A stretch of DNA of 64,000 nucleotides from a virus (IMGVR_UViG_3300034198_009439:37736-101735); one strand, 5' to 3'. Shown: positions 41,535 to 49,703, counted from the first letter of the stretch. A program made the numbers and translations. Notes: generated by a model from the sequence alone, not told the origin.

Positions 41535-41993
41535 ATGTTTGACAAGATTAAAAATTTATTTAAATCAAAGCCGGGTGATACACCAATCACTGCTCCGGTA
41601 GCATCTGACCAGCCCAAGAAACAACGAAAGCCCAGAGTAAAGAAAACTGAGCAGCAGATGACTGCTAAACAACTGGCCACTCAAAATGGGGAGCCATATA
41701 TTTCAATATTAAAAGTAGATGTTGACCCGTCAAACATAAACAGTGGTAGCTTTGAGCTAGATTGGAATGATAAATTTGTATTGAATTTAGTTCGGGCCGG
41801 CTACAAAATTCGCGAAGACGATACAGACAACGACATTGTTGATCGTTGGTTTCAAACCGTGTGTAGAAACATAGCACTTGAAGTGTATGAGCAGAAAGAA
41901 GCCGACTTGACTACTAGACCAAAATCAGCAAATTCTGATATTCGTCACGTACAAAGAAAAGACATTGGAAATAATCGCAGCGAAATAAGTTGA
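41535..41993 (+). CDS. Hypothetical protein with basic N-terminus
   Basis: 152 residues. Residues 1-50 are basic (KKQRKPRVKK), then a compact alpha/beta region follows (YISILKVDVDPSNINSGSFELDWNDKFVLNLVRAGY). It is under its own late-type promoter, so a virion or packaging-linked role is possible. Family not recognised. Confidence 0.55.
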   Translation: MFDKIKNLFKSKPGDTPITAPVASDQPKKQRKPRVKKTEQQMTAKQLATQNGEPYISILKVDVDPSNINSGSFELDWNDKFVLNLVRAGYKIREDDTDNDIVDRWFQTVCRNIALEVYEQKEADLTTRPKSANSDIRHVQRKDIGNNRSEIS

Positions 41994-42018
41994 CAACAAA
42001 TCATTTTTAAGATAATAT
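41990..42018 (+). promoter_or_regulatory. Sigma70-like promoter for the exonuclease gene
   Basis: TTGACA at 41990-41995 and TAATAT at 42013-42018 with a 17-bp spacer, in an AT-rich stretch between two genes. AATAAG immediately precedes the TTGACA. Confidence 0.45.
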
Positions 42019-42045
42019 ACTATATTATCAGTCAATTAAGTCACT

Positions 42046-43089
42046 ATGAAATACATTATCGTAGACTCTGCCAATCTGTTCTTTAAGAGTAGACACGTTG
42101 CCAGTAAACAATCAACTGACTGGGAACGAATTGGCAAGGCAATTGAGTTGACGCTTAGTAGTGTCAACCGTCTAGTTCGTAAGTTTAGTGATGGGCAGCC
42201 TACGCATGTAGTATTTGCTCTTGAGGGTCGCAGTTGGCGCAAGGATTTTTACAAGCCATACAAGGCTAATCGTGTTGTAGCAAAACAGGCACTGACAGAA
42301 GCCGAACTCAAGCAAGATGAAATGTACTGGACTGCGTATGAGAAATTTACGCAATTCTTGATTGAGCAAACAAATACCAGTGTGCTTCGTTGTCCTACTG
42401 CTGAAGCAGATGACATTATTGCCAGATTCATTCATCTACATCCCAATGATGAGCACTATATTGTCAGTAGTGATGGTGACTTTTATCAATTGATTGCGCC
42501 GAATGTTAAGCAATACAATAGTCTCAATGGAATGTTGATCACTGATAATGGTATATTTGATGATCGTGGTCGCAGTGTAGCATTTACTCTTGACAGCAAG
42601 AGTAAGATTAAGATTGGAAAACCAAGTGCTGATTTTGTGACACCCGAAAATTGGGTAGAGTACGGACTATTCTTGAAGTGTATTCGCGGAGACACTGGTG
42701 ACAATGTATTCAGTGCTTATCCCGGAGTGCGAGAAAAGGGATCAAAAAGCAAGCCTGGATTGAAGGAAGCTTTTGATGATCGCACTAGTCGTGGATTCGC
42801 GTGGAACAATCTAATGCTACAGCGTTGGACCGATCATAATGATGAAGAACACAAAGTATTGAATGACTATGAACGCAATCGTCGATTGATTGATTTGCGC
42901 TATCAGCCTCAAGAAGTAAAAGACGCAGTGGATGAGTCCGTTAAGACTGGTCTGAAAAAGACAAAGATTAGTAATGTAGGTATTTACTTTATGAAATTTT
43001 GCGGCAAGTTTGAACTGATCACTATCAGTGATAGTCCTGATAGTTATGCTCGTTGGCTGAACAATTCGTATACTGGTGTTCTAGTATGA
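42046..43089 (+). CDS. rnh: RNase H / 5'-3' exonuclease (T4 Rnh, FEN family)
   Basis: 347 residues (T4 Rnh has 305). Metal-binding motifs of the PIN/FEN fold are visible: IIVDSANLFF at residues 4-13, ALEGRSWRKDFYKPYKANR, AEADDIIARF, IVSSDGDFYQLI, and the H3TH region GDTGDNVFSAYPG. It removes Okazaki-fragment primers with the polymerase and ligase encoded nearby. Codon use is typical of the core genes. Confidence 0.85.
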   Translation: MKYIIVDSANLFFKSRHVASKQSTDWERIGKAIELTLSSVNRLVRKFSDGQPTHVVFALEGRSWRKDFYKPYKANRVVAKQALTEAELKQDEMYWTAYEKFTQFLIEQTNTSVLRCPTAEADDIIARFIHLHPNDEHYIVSSDGDFYQLIAPNVKQYNSLNGMLITDNGIFDDRGRSVAFTLDSKSKIKIGKPSADFVTPENWVEYGLFLKCIRGDTGDNVFSAYPGVREKGSKSKPGLKEAFDDRTSRGFAWNNLMLQRWTDHNDEEHKVLNDYERNRRLIDLRYQPQEVKDAVDESVKTGLKKTKISNVGIYFMKFCGKFELITISDSPDSYARWLNNSYTGVLV

Positions 43090-43112
43090 TGATTTATTAA
43101 AAGAGAAGGAAA

Positions 43113-43259
43113 ATGAAACTTATTTTTGACGATTATGATGGTTATTGGGTTTGGGTTAACGATGAGGACGAGCAAGATGAACTCAGTCCGCAGTTTGACG
43201 ATCAGCACGATGCCATTCAATGGCAACAACGAATGAAGAAGATTTTTACAGGACGCTAG
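43113..43259 (+). CDS. Small acidic protein, paralogue of the gene at 43767
   Basis: 48 residues with an AAGGA site 5 nt upstream. Pattern YWVWVNDEDEQDELSPQFDD...DAIQWQQR recurs in the 46-residue protein at 43767 (VWVWVDEQTQKEISPHFDY...DALLWKQR). Function unknown. Confidence 0.55.
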   Translation: MKLIFDDYDGYWVWVNDEDEQDELSPQFDDQHDAIQWQQRMKKIFTGR

Positions 43260-43260
43260 C

Positions 43261-43560
43261 ATGCTGAACTTTAAGTTCATTGGTTGGTGTCATGATCCAA
43301 AAAACAATCATGACAAAGTTTGGGGCGTAATTCGCTTGGACGATGACCATCTGTTTGGGAAAGTATTGATTTTTTGGGGTCGTCGTGGTAAGAAATTACA
43401 AACCAAAATTGATAAGAATAGCATTAAACTAAGTGGGTTAATTCTTAACAAAGAATACCGGGGCTACAAGAGTATTAATGCAAAACGATTAGACGAAGTT
43501 TATCCAGAGTTTCACAATGATTTGGAAAAAACTGCCATGTGGGCTATGTTAGCGTCATGA
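43261..43560 (+). CDS. WGR-like domain protein
   Basis: 99 residues. The segments VWGVIRLDDDHLFGKVLIFWGRRGKKLQTK and NKEYRGYKSI fit the WGR domain (aromatic, Gly-Arg-x-Gly and a later Lys...GY). WGR domains often bind nucleic acid and occur in small phage proteins. It lies between the two related small acidic genes, 1 nt after the first. Confidence 0.55.
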   Translation: MLNFKFIGWCHDPKNNHDKVWGVIRLDDDHLFGKVLIFWGRRGKKLQTKIDKNSIKLSGLILNKEYRGYKSINAKRLDEVYPEFHNDLEKTAMWAMLAS

Positions 43561-43763
43561 ATCATAATTTTGAACGACTTCTTACTGACACGGCAGTTAA
43601 ATATCGGTCTTACGACCGTCGTTGGAAGTGGGATGCTGAGCCAGAAAAGCTAGAACGATATTCTCAAGAATTGGTGAGAGAGTTCATAAAAATAGCATGG
43701 CGAAATGGAGCATCATCCGAAGTTATCATGGCTGTACAACGACATTTTCATGTTATGAGGTAA
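43557..43763 (+). CDS. Hypothetical small basic protein
   Basis: 68 residues from the ATG at 43557, ATGA overlap with the WGR-like gene. Helical and basic (RRWKWDAEPEKLERYSQELVREFIKIAWRNGAS). Family not recognised. Confidence 0.55.
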   Translation: MNHNFERLLTDTAVKYRSYDRRWKWDAEPEKLERYSQELVREFIKIAWRNGASSEVIMAVQRHFHVMR

Positions 43764-43766
43764 ATC

Positions 43767-43907
43767 ATGTTCTTAAAAGAAGACATTCACAATCAAGTGT
43801 GGGTATGGGTTGACGAACAGACTCAAAAGGAAATTAGTCCGCATTTTGATTATGAAGAAGATGCACTGCTGTGGAAGCAACGACTAGAAGACTCGCAGCA
43901 TAAATAA
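43767..43907 (+). CDS. Small acidic protein, paralogue of the gene at 43113
   Basis: 46 residues, starting 3 nt after the previous stop with GAGGT upstream. Shares the W-V-W-V, I/L-S-P-x-F-D and D-A-x-x-W-x-x-R pattern with the 48-residue protein encoded about 650 nt upstream. ATAAATA overlaps its 3' end. Confidence 0.55.
   Translation: MFLKEDIHNQVWVWVDEQTQKEISPHFDYEEDALLWKQRLEDSQHK
43900..43906 (+). promoter_or_regulatory. T4-type late promoter motif ATAAATA
   Basis: Overlaps the end of the small acidic gene, 23 nt before the second amidoligase ATG. Confidence 0.4.
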
Positions 43908-43926
43908 ATCAGTGCTTCACTGATTT
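43906..43926 (+). promoter_or_regulatory. 9-bp hairpin directly upstream of the amidoligase ATG
   Basis: AAATCAGTG and CACTGATTT form a perfect stem with a 3-nt loop (CTT). It overlaps the likely late transcription start and the place where a ribosome binding site should be. No U-run follows, so it is not a standard terminator. Confidence 0.5.
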
Positions 43927-43929
43927 AAT

Positions 43930-46206
43930 ATGAGATATAAAGACTTTTACACAGAATTAGTTAATGAAATTACGATGAAACCTCGCGCTTTTGATAAGTT
44001 TATCAAGAGCGATGTATCTGCGGGCATCAAATGTGGATTTGAGGCTGAGCTATACTATCCCAATATGGTAAGATCATCTGGTTACGATGATCAGCAGCCC
44101 AATTATGATTATGACAGACCAGCCAAAAGTATAGAGTCAGTATGTGATTTTTTTTATGATAGTGACTACAATAGCAGAGATGTCATACAAAAATTACGAA
44201 ATCAATTAAATAACGGTTACGAAGATTGGCTAGACAACATCATATCAGAACAGTGGATTGAGCAGCGTGAAGAACTAATAAAGACAAAACTTATAGACGA
44301 CAAACTGTGGATCTTAAAAGATGCGATAACTAACGCTCTTGACGATATGGGTTTATCTCGTACTCAAATAGCAAATGCGTTTGCTGCCAAATCAAACCGA
44401 GATTATGCTGAACAAATGGGAAATGAAAAGCAGTTAGAATTATTTCAAGATGATAACGACTACAAAAGATATGTAGAAGCCGAAGAAACTGCTGAACAAG
44501 ATTTACAAGATGAAGTAGAACGCAGTGTTCGCCGTCAAGATCATACTTATCAAACAGTATACGACGAATTTACAGATGACATCAGAACCGGTTATGAATA
44601 CGATGAGGAAGAATACTTAAAATCTTTACGCATTGGGTACATGAGCGATGTGCCAAATGTATTTCAATACATATCATGGGGTTATTACACTGAAGAATCT
44701 GATGATGTTGATAGAGAAACTGGATTCAGTGAGGCCGCTGCTGAGGAATTGGCAGAAGAATTAAAAAAATACATTCCTGATCTGTTGATTGACGGGAAAT
44801 CTGAGCCAATAATAGTGAAAGTATCAGATCGCTATAAAACGATACCAAGACATTATGATGGAATGACTCCAAATTTATGGATTATTGAGCCTGATGCATC
44901 ATTGGATGAAAGAAACCGTGATAGTGACATGGGTGCTGAAATAATTGCCCCACCTATACCAATAGATCAACTGGAACGAGTACTTACTCAATTTTGGAAA
45001 TTTGCTCGGGCACATAGAGCATACAGTCATGAGTCAACTGGGTTTCATATAAATGTAAGTATGCCAAATATTACAACTTCAAACATAGATTATTTGAAGT
45101 TGGCTCTATTGCTGGGTGATGAGTATGTGGCAAAACAATTTGACAGATTTGAGGAAGAGGCATCCACATACTGCCGAAATAGTTTAGGTAAAATAAAGTC
45201 TGAATACAGACTTATGAACATACCAGAAATGTTAGTTAAGTTGAAAGATGACTTAGAAAATAGTGCCGCTCAAGCAATTCTAAGAACAAAACACGGAGCA
45301 GAAAAGAAAAGTAGTATTCATCTAAAACAGAACTATATAGAATTTCGCAGTCCGGGTGGAGAGGACTACTTCTCTTCAGATCCAAAATCGTTTACTGAAT
45401 CTCTAAAAAAGATTACAAACACTGCCAAGCGATTTGCTTACGCTACTTATGTTGCTTCACAGCCACAATTAGAGCGTAATGAATACGCAAAGAAATTAAC
45501 GGCTCTGCTAACTAGTTTATCTACTGGCAGAAAACCAACTGTAAAATACTATGATCCAAAATTGCCAGATAATGCTAAACAACCAACTGTCTTTGTTGAT
45601 AAACCACAGCCTGGATTCAAACAGGTGGTTATACCAATTTCATCTGATTATGACAAAGATTTAGTCAATATATTTACTCGCTTTGCTGTTGGAGAGTTGC
45701 CACGGGCCGCACTAAAGAGTTTTGTAAAACAAGCACAACTTACTAGATCACTTGAGCCACTACATCGTCCATTTAGTAAATCTGCTGGAACTCAAACTCA
45801 GCCAACAAATGAATATTATTGGTGGAAAGTAGAATCTACAAGTAAACAACATGCTATTGAAGTAGTAGCGAAAAACAAAGCAGAAGCCATAAAAACTGCC
45901 GCAGAAGAGTGGGGCGTTACTACAGAACACGAAATGATAGTGGGCGCTACAGCTCAACCATTAAGAAAATACGAAGAACTAACAGCCACACACCCAGCAA
46001 GCTATTATAGTGCTATTATTCCAGCACATGATGAAACTGGAAACTGGGAAGTTTTTAACAGAATTAGTAATCATTCTTTGTATAGATTTAACGCTGATAA
46101 TTATGATGATGCTGCTCAGATAAGTCGTTCCTGGGCCAGAAGAAATAATATTACCCCTGATGTTGCCTCCGAATTTTCTATTCGTCAAGTATCGCAACAA
46201 AATTAA
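43930..46206 (+). CDS. Second amidoligase-type protein
   Basis: 758 residues. It begins MRYKDFYTELVNEIT, again with the M-R-x-x-D-F leader. Amidoligase motifs are GFEAELYYPN at ~37-46, LWIIEPDASLDER and GAEIIAPPIP near 317-340, TGFHINVSMPN near 375, and IEFRSPGGEDYF near 475. The arrangement parallels the first ~600 residues of the protein at 26937, but the GGCT domain is absent. Instead it ends with about 150 residues made of two small repeats (YYWWKVESTSKQHAIEVVAK and NHSLYRFNADNYDDAAQISR). It probably forms amide bonds between an amino group and a carboxylate; substrate unknown. A long acidic helical insert occupies ~115-290. Confidence 0.7.
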   Translation: MRYKDFYTELVNEITMKPRAFDKFIKSDVSAGIKCGFEAELYYPNMVRSSGYDDQQPNYDYDRPAKSIESVCDFFYDSDYNSRDVIQKLRNQLNNGYEDWLDNIISEQWIEQREELIKTKLIDDKLWILKDAITNALDDMGLSRTQIANAFAAKSNRDYAEQMGNEKQLELFQDDNDYKRYVEAEETAEQDLQDEVERSVRRQDHTYQTVYDEFTDDIRTGYEYDEEEYLKSLRIGYMSDVPNVFQYISWGYYTEESDDVDRETGFSEAAAEELAEELKKYIPDLLIDGKSEPIIVKVSDRYKTIPRHYDGMTPNLWIIEPDASLDERNRDSDMGAEIIAPPIPIDQLERVLTQFWKFARAHRAYSHESTGFHINVSMPNITTSNIDYLKLALLLGDEYVAKQFDRFEEEASTYCRNSLGKIKSEYRLMNIPEMLVKLKDDLENSAAQAILRTKHGAEKKSSIHLKQNYIEFRSPGGEDYFSSDPKSFTESLKKITNTAKRFAYATYVASQPQLERNEYAKKLTALLTSLSTGRKPTVKYYDPKLPDNAKQPTVFVDKPQPGFKQVVIPISSDYDKDLVNIFTRFAVGELPRAALKSFVKQAQLTRSLEPLHRPFSKSAGTQTQPTNEYYWWKVESTSKQHAIEVVAKNKAEAIKTAAEEWGVTTEHEMIVGATAQPLRKYEELTATHPASYYSAIIPAHDETGNWEVFNRISNHSLYRFNADNYDDAAQISRSWARRNNITPDVASEFSIRQVSQQN

Positions 46207-46228
46207 TTTCTCTATCTTTTCAATTCAC

Positions 46229-46257
46229 TTGACTAATTTAATTAGTTAGTGTATCAT
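46229..46257 (+). promoter_or_regulatory. Sigma70 promoter
   Basis: TTGACT at 46229-46234 and TATCAT at 46252-46257 with a 17-bp spacer, upstream of the small membrane-protein gene and the band-7 gene. Confidence 0.65.
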
Positions 46258-46286
46258 CTTTACTTGAAAAGTAAAATGGAGATTTT

Positions 46287-46463
46287 ATGTTTAAAATGAT
46301 TTTGGCTTTTGTATTACTATTTGCTGCATTCTTTATTGGTATTACCGCACTCACAAAAACGTCTAAATCGGATAAACGTGAGTTGCTAAAAATCGCAGGG
46401 TATAGTATAGTATGTTCTCTGCTGACATTTGTTGTGTTGACATTAATTGTTCTACTATTTTGA
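46287..46463 (+). CDS. Small two-pass membrane protein
   Basis: 58 residues with GGAG upstream. Two hydrophobic segments (ILAFVLLFAAFFIGITAL and YSIVCSLLTFVVLTLIVLLF) flank a short basic loop. It lies 10 nt before the lipoprotein-type band-7 gene and shares its promoter, so the two may act together in the inner membrane. Confidence 0.55.
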   Translation: MFKMILAFVLLFAAFFIGITALTKTSKSDKRELLKIAGYSIVCSLLTFVVLTLIVLLF

Positions 46464-46473
46464 AAGGTAAATC

Positions 46474-47277
46474 ATGAAGCGTGTTTTTTCTCTTGGTATC
46501 GTTGCCGCTGCTGTTATTGCTGCTGGATGCACTCGTATTGAAAGTGGCGAAGTTGGCGTGAGAATTGATTTCTCAAAACAGATCAAGCCCGGTGAACTAC
46601 AACCTGGCTCATTCAATCAGACTCTGATCGGCGATGTTCTTACGTTCCCAGTCAAGGATGTGGCAGTCGCAGTAGATAATATGACTCCACTGGCTAAGGA
46701 CAATTCAACAATGAAGGACGTTGATATGACCGTTATCTACAGTATCAACCCTAATCAGGTCAGTGAACTGTACACCTCAAAGAATCAGAGTTTTCATGCC
46801 AAGAGCAAGGAAGACACTCTGCTGATGTACAACTATGTCTATCAGGCTGCTCGTAATGGTCTGTATAAGGCTACCCGTGAATTCGAAGCACTGGACATGA
46901 ACGACAATCGTAGTGCCATTGAAGGCAAGATTCGTGAAGCGATGGTAGCAACTCTGGCAAGCGAAAAGCTGGATGGTAGCATCACTATTCAACAAGTTCT
47001 GGTTCGTCAGATGACGCCTGCTGATTCGGTTGTTGCCAGTGCTAATGATCTGGTTCGTAGCAAGAATGAACTTCGTCAAAAGGAAGTAGAAGTCAAGACT
47101 GCTGAAGCCGAAAGTCGTCGTATGGCTGCACTGGCCTCTCAAGGTGGTCAGAGTATTGCTTACATGAACGCTCAGACTGAGCAGATGAAGGCACAGGCTA
47201 TGCTTGAAGCTGCTAAGAAGGGTTCACTAATGATGGTACCAGTTGGCACTACGCCGATGGTCCATGTAGGCAAGTAA
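46474..47277 (+). CDS. SPFH/band-7 (prohibitin-like) lipoprotein
   Basis: 267 residues. The N-terminus is a lipoprotein signal (VAAAVIAAGC, Cys19). The body is a band-7 domain: ESGEVGVRIDF, VKDVAVAVDN, MKDVDMTVIYSINPNQVSELY, and a C-terminal coiled-coil arm rich in Ala, Glu and Lys (EVEVKTAEAESRRMAALASQG...AMLEAAKK). SPFH proteins assemble large membrane rings and regulate membrane proteases. The codon use is more GC-rich than that of the neighbours, which suggests acquisition from a bacterial genome. It could modify host membrane protein turnover during infection. Confidence 0.75.
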   Translation: MKRVFSLGIVAAAVIAAGCTRIESGEVGVRIDFSKQIKPGELQPGSFNQTLIGDVLTFPVKDVAVAVDNMTPLAKDNSTMKDVDMTVIYSINPNQVSELYTSKNQSFHAKSKEDTLLMYNYVYQAARNGLYKATREFEALDMNDNRSAIEGKIREAMVATLASEKLDGSITIQQVLVRQMTPADSVVASANDLVRSKNELRQKEVEVKTAEAESRRMAALASQGGQSIAYMNAQTEQMKAQAMLEAAKKGSLMMVPVGTTPMVHVGK

Positions 47278-47306
47278 TATTCAGCTATTTTAAATAGGAA
47301 GTCGCT

Positions 47307-47531
47307 GTGTCTGGAATTAATTACCAACTGCGTTGGTTGATTCGTAAGACGGGAAATCGTCTTCAGAATGATTATGGTTACTACTATGAAGAAACTATTC
47401 GCGTCTTGCAATATCGTGTATACTATGATGCAACTATTTACGCGGCTATTGCGTCAAACGGCGACTTTCTAAAGCAGATGGTGTGGAGTGAATGGCAGGA
47501 TGTTCCTGAGGTAGAAGATGTTAAAATTTAA
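47307..47531 (+). CDS. Hypothetical small protein
   Basis: 74 residues from a GTG with AGGAAG upstream. Tyr-rich (YGYYYEETIRVLQYRVYYDATIY) and ending in an acidic EVEDV tail. It overlaps the next gene. Family not recognised. Confidence 0.55.
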   Translation: MSGINYQLRWLIRKTGNRLQNDYGYYYEETIRVLQYRVYYDATIYAAIASNGDFLKQMVWSEWQDVPEVEDVKI

Positions 47532-47811
47532 TTGTGTATTACATAATCTTTGGGCTAAAGAGAACTTTGATTCACTCTGGAACAAATCTGGAAGTTTTAC
47601 TAAAAATAAACATTGGGAAATTGAACTTACAAAATACAGCAATTACTTTTTAGGCATCAGACTCGACACCTGCTGGCGTGGTCGCGATCATGCTGGATTT
47701 TCGGTAGAATTGATGTTGCTTGGTTATTGTTTTCATGTTAACATCTACGATAGTAGACATTGGGACTACGAAAATAATTGTTGGGAAATTTACACAGGAG
47801 AAAACGAATGA
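47518..47811 (+). CDS. Hypothetical protein
   Basis: 97 residues. Aromatic-rich beta pattern (HWEIELTKYSNYFLGIRLDTCWRGRDHAGFSVELMLLGYCF). It overlaps both neighbours (14 nt, ATGA). Family not recognised. Confidence 0.55.
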   Translation: MLKFNCVLHNLWAKENFDSLWNKSGSFTKNKHWEIELTKYSNYFLGIRLDTCWRGRDHAGFSVELMLLGYCFHVNIYDSRHWDYENNCWEIYTGENE

Positions 47812-48332
47812 TTACCATGCGTGATTTTATGGAAGTTATTAACTATCGTATTACTGAAGGAAGTGAATACGGCTGGCAGTGCTATGGACCTAATGCTCAT
47901 TCACTTGATAGTTGGAATGGAGATAACGATGAAGGTTACAGTGCTGGCATTGTTTTTGACACGGTAACACAGGTTGTTTATGAATTGGACGTATGCGACT
48001 ATAAGAACAATCGCGCTTATCGTTGGATTCATCCAGAATTTCGCGAAGAATACGTCAAACACTCGGAATGTAATGATACTCCTATGGATCAAGCCTGGGA
48101 TGATGTGTGCTATACTGACTTGGATGTACGTGAAGACATTCTAAGCAAGGCAGAGGCAATCGTAAAGGGACTAGATTATGACACACGTGTGTCGGTTCCG
48201 CTTGAGTTGGAAGATGATGTTATTCTTGCCGCCGCACTAGAGGCTCATAAGATGGACATCACTCTTAATGATTATATTCAACGAGTGTTGGCTTACCATG
48301 CAGAAGAAGTCTCTAATAAGAGGAACACATGA
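47808..48332 (+). CDS. Acidic hypothetical protein with C-terminal helix-type domain
   Basis: 174 residues from the ATG at 47808 with AGGAG upstream. The N-terminal ~120 residues are acidic and aromatic (GWQCYGPNAHSLDSWNGDND...AYRWIHPEF). The C-terminal ~40 (LELEDDVILAAALEAHKMDITLNDYIQRVLAYHAE) match the AHxxDITLNxxI pattern of ribbon-helix-helix-like phage proteins. It may bind DNA or a host protein. Confidence 0.55.
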   Translation: MITMRDFMEVINYRITEGSEYGWQCYGPNAHSLDSWNGDNDEGYSAGIVFDTVTQVVYELDVCDYKNNRAYRWIHPEFREEYVKHSECNDTPMDQAWDDVCYTDLDVREDILSKAEAIVKGLDYDTRVSVPLELEDDVILAAALEAHKMDITLNDYIQRVLAYHAEEVSNKRNT

Positions 48333-48526
48333 CTAATTTAATTGACGACCTAATTAATGATGCTGGGTTCAGTAGCACTTACGAGCGAGACAGACTTAAA
48401 AAGTTGTGTCAGCTATCTGCTCTTTACTGTGTAAGTGTCATGCTTACTGTAGAAGACAAAACCAAGTGTATTGCTGAGATTATCTCTTCTTTTAATATTG
48501 AGTTTGATAATGAACAAGATGAATGA
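48329..48526 (+). CDS. Hypothetical small protein
   Basis: 65 residues, ATGA overlap with the preceding gene. Helical (IDDLINDAGFSSTYERDRLKKLCQLSALYC). Family not recognised. Confidence 0.5.
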   Translation: MTNLIDDLINDAGFSSTYERDRLKKLCQLSALYCVSVMLTVEDKTKCIAEIISSFNIEFDNEQDE

Positions 48527-48752
48527 GTACTTTGCCAACAATCGTTATAAGCACACTTATAATTTGGGTGATCGTGTGCGAGGTGTATGGGGGAAAATTC
48601 CCTTTACTGGAACTGTAATGATTGATACTCTAGTGGATGAGTATGATGGGCCCTACATTATCGTTCATAGCGATTTGCCTATCAAAGACGAAAATGGACT
48701 TGTTCGTACTATGATTAAACTCACTCATTCCGATATTACACAGGTGCTTTAA
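48510..48752 (+). CDS. Small SH3-like phage protein
   Basis: 80 residues from 48510 (a Met at 48519 is an alternative). The pattern YNLGDRVRGVWGKIPFTGTV, DGPYIIVHSDLPI and LTHSDITQVL is a small beta-barrel seen in many phages, with an IPFTGTV signature. It overlaps the preceding gene by 17 nt and the next by one base (TAATG). Function unknown. Confidence 0.6.
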   Translation: MNKMNEYFANNRYKHTYNLGDRVRGVWGKIPFTGTVMIDTLVDEYDGPYIIVHSDLPIKDENGLVRTMIKLTHSDITQVL

Positions 48753-49195
48753 TGACATTAGTTGCTAAACCGCTCGTAACAGACAAGCTCTGGATACTAC
48801 TACACGGCCACAAAAAAGTTGGTAACGTGACCGCACAAGATGACGGGTATGTTGTAAACATTGGCAAAGCCGAAACGAAGTTTTCAAGTACTGATACGAT
48901 TGAACAATTCACTAAGATTGAGTTTGAACGACCGTCAAAAAAACTAACTGAGCAGAATCCTTTATTTAATATTTGGCCAACTAATGGTAAACCATACAAT
49001 AGTATGCTTGACATTAAGAAAAAAATTCATTTGTATACCAAGACATCCGATAGTCGATGTTATTACGCAAGTGGGTGGTATCGTTTAAAGATTAATGACA
49101 CGTGGCAAACTCAGTTTTGTCCTAAGTATATCTTTATTCAGCGATATGAGTACTCTGGTCCTTATATGACACAAGAACAGGCAGAATTGGCATAA
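48752..49195 (+). CDS. Hypothetical protein
   Basis: 147 residues. Two halves: VTAQDDGYVVNIGKAETKFSSTDTIEQF, and a C-terminal segment SDSRCYYASGWYRLKINDTW, then QTQFCPKYIFIQRYEYSGPY, which looks well conserved. The first base overlaps the stop of the preceding gene. Family not recognised. Confidence 0.55.
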   Translation: MTLVAKPLVTDKLWILLHGHKKVGNVTAQDDGYVVNIGKAETKFSSTDTIEQFTKIEFERPSKKLTEQNPLFNIWPTNGKPYNSMLDIKKKIHLYTKTSDSRCYYASGWYRLKINDTWQTQFCPKYIFIQRYEYSGPYMTQEQAELA

Positions 49196-49198
49196 ATA
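49192..49198 (+). promoter_or_regulatory. T4-type late promoter motif ATAAATA
   Basis: Overlaps the previous stop codon and lies 5 nt before the ATG at 49204, another case with almost no leader. Confidence 0.45.
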
Positions 49199-49203
49199 TA
49201 TGA

Positions 49204-49410
49204 ATGATAAACATAAAAAAATTTATTGATAAAGTATCAACAATTGACGCGCGATCATCGCGAGATGTAGTGCTTACTCTCAGCGAGGCTAGAATGCTTC
49301 GCGACGAAATAGCAAAATTATTAGTGGACAGACTGGAGTCTATTCAACGAAACTCGTCACTCTCTTCGGAAGAAGTAACGCAAGTAGAAATTGTGGGAGG
49401 AAAATGGTGA
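49204..49410 (+). CDS. Hypothetical small helical protein
   Basis: 68 residues, predicted helical throughout (FIDKVSTIDARSSRDVVLTLSEARMLRDEIAKLL). It starts a three-gene run with the next two ORFs. Family not recognised. Confidence 0.5.
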   Translation: MINIKKFIDKVSTIDARSSRDVVLTLSEARMLRDEIAKLLVDRLESIQRNSSLSSEEVTQVEIVGGKW

Positions 49411-49703
49411 TGAGTAGAGTTCAGCCAAAAATACTAATGGAAATAGTTGATAAAAAAACATATAAGTGCGATCAAGTTGTAGAGGCTGCTGGAATATGGG
49501 CGGTGTTTTTGGACGATCAGCCCATTAATTTAAAAAATCAGCATTATTTAGACAGTAACAGTGTTCCGAAATATAAAAAGACCAGTTTTAGTAATCCAGG
49601 ACACGCCAGAAATTTGTGTAGAAAGCTAAACGCACAGTTCAAAACTGATAGATTCACGGTAGTACTGCTAAATCAGGGAACAAAAGTATACCCGGACGAT
49701 TGA
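49410..49703 (+). CDS. Hypothetical protein
   Basis: 97 residues. The ATG at 49410 is at a good distance from GGGAGG; an ATG at 49404 is too close. The segment NPGHARNLCRKLNAQFKTDRFTVV is a likely nucleic-acid-binding or structural element. Family not recognised. Confidence 0.5.
   Translation: MSRVQPKILMEIVDKKTYKCDQVVEAAGIWAVFLDDQPINLKNQHYLDSNSVPKYKKTSFSNPGHARNLCRKLNAQFKTDRFTVVLLNQGTKVYPDD

Noticed and set aside
43906-43926. Calling the hairpin before 43930 a terminator
   Set aside because: The stem is not followed by a U run and ends 3 nt before the ATG of a long gene.
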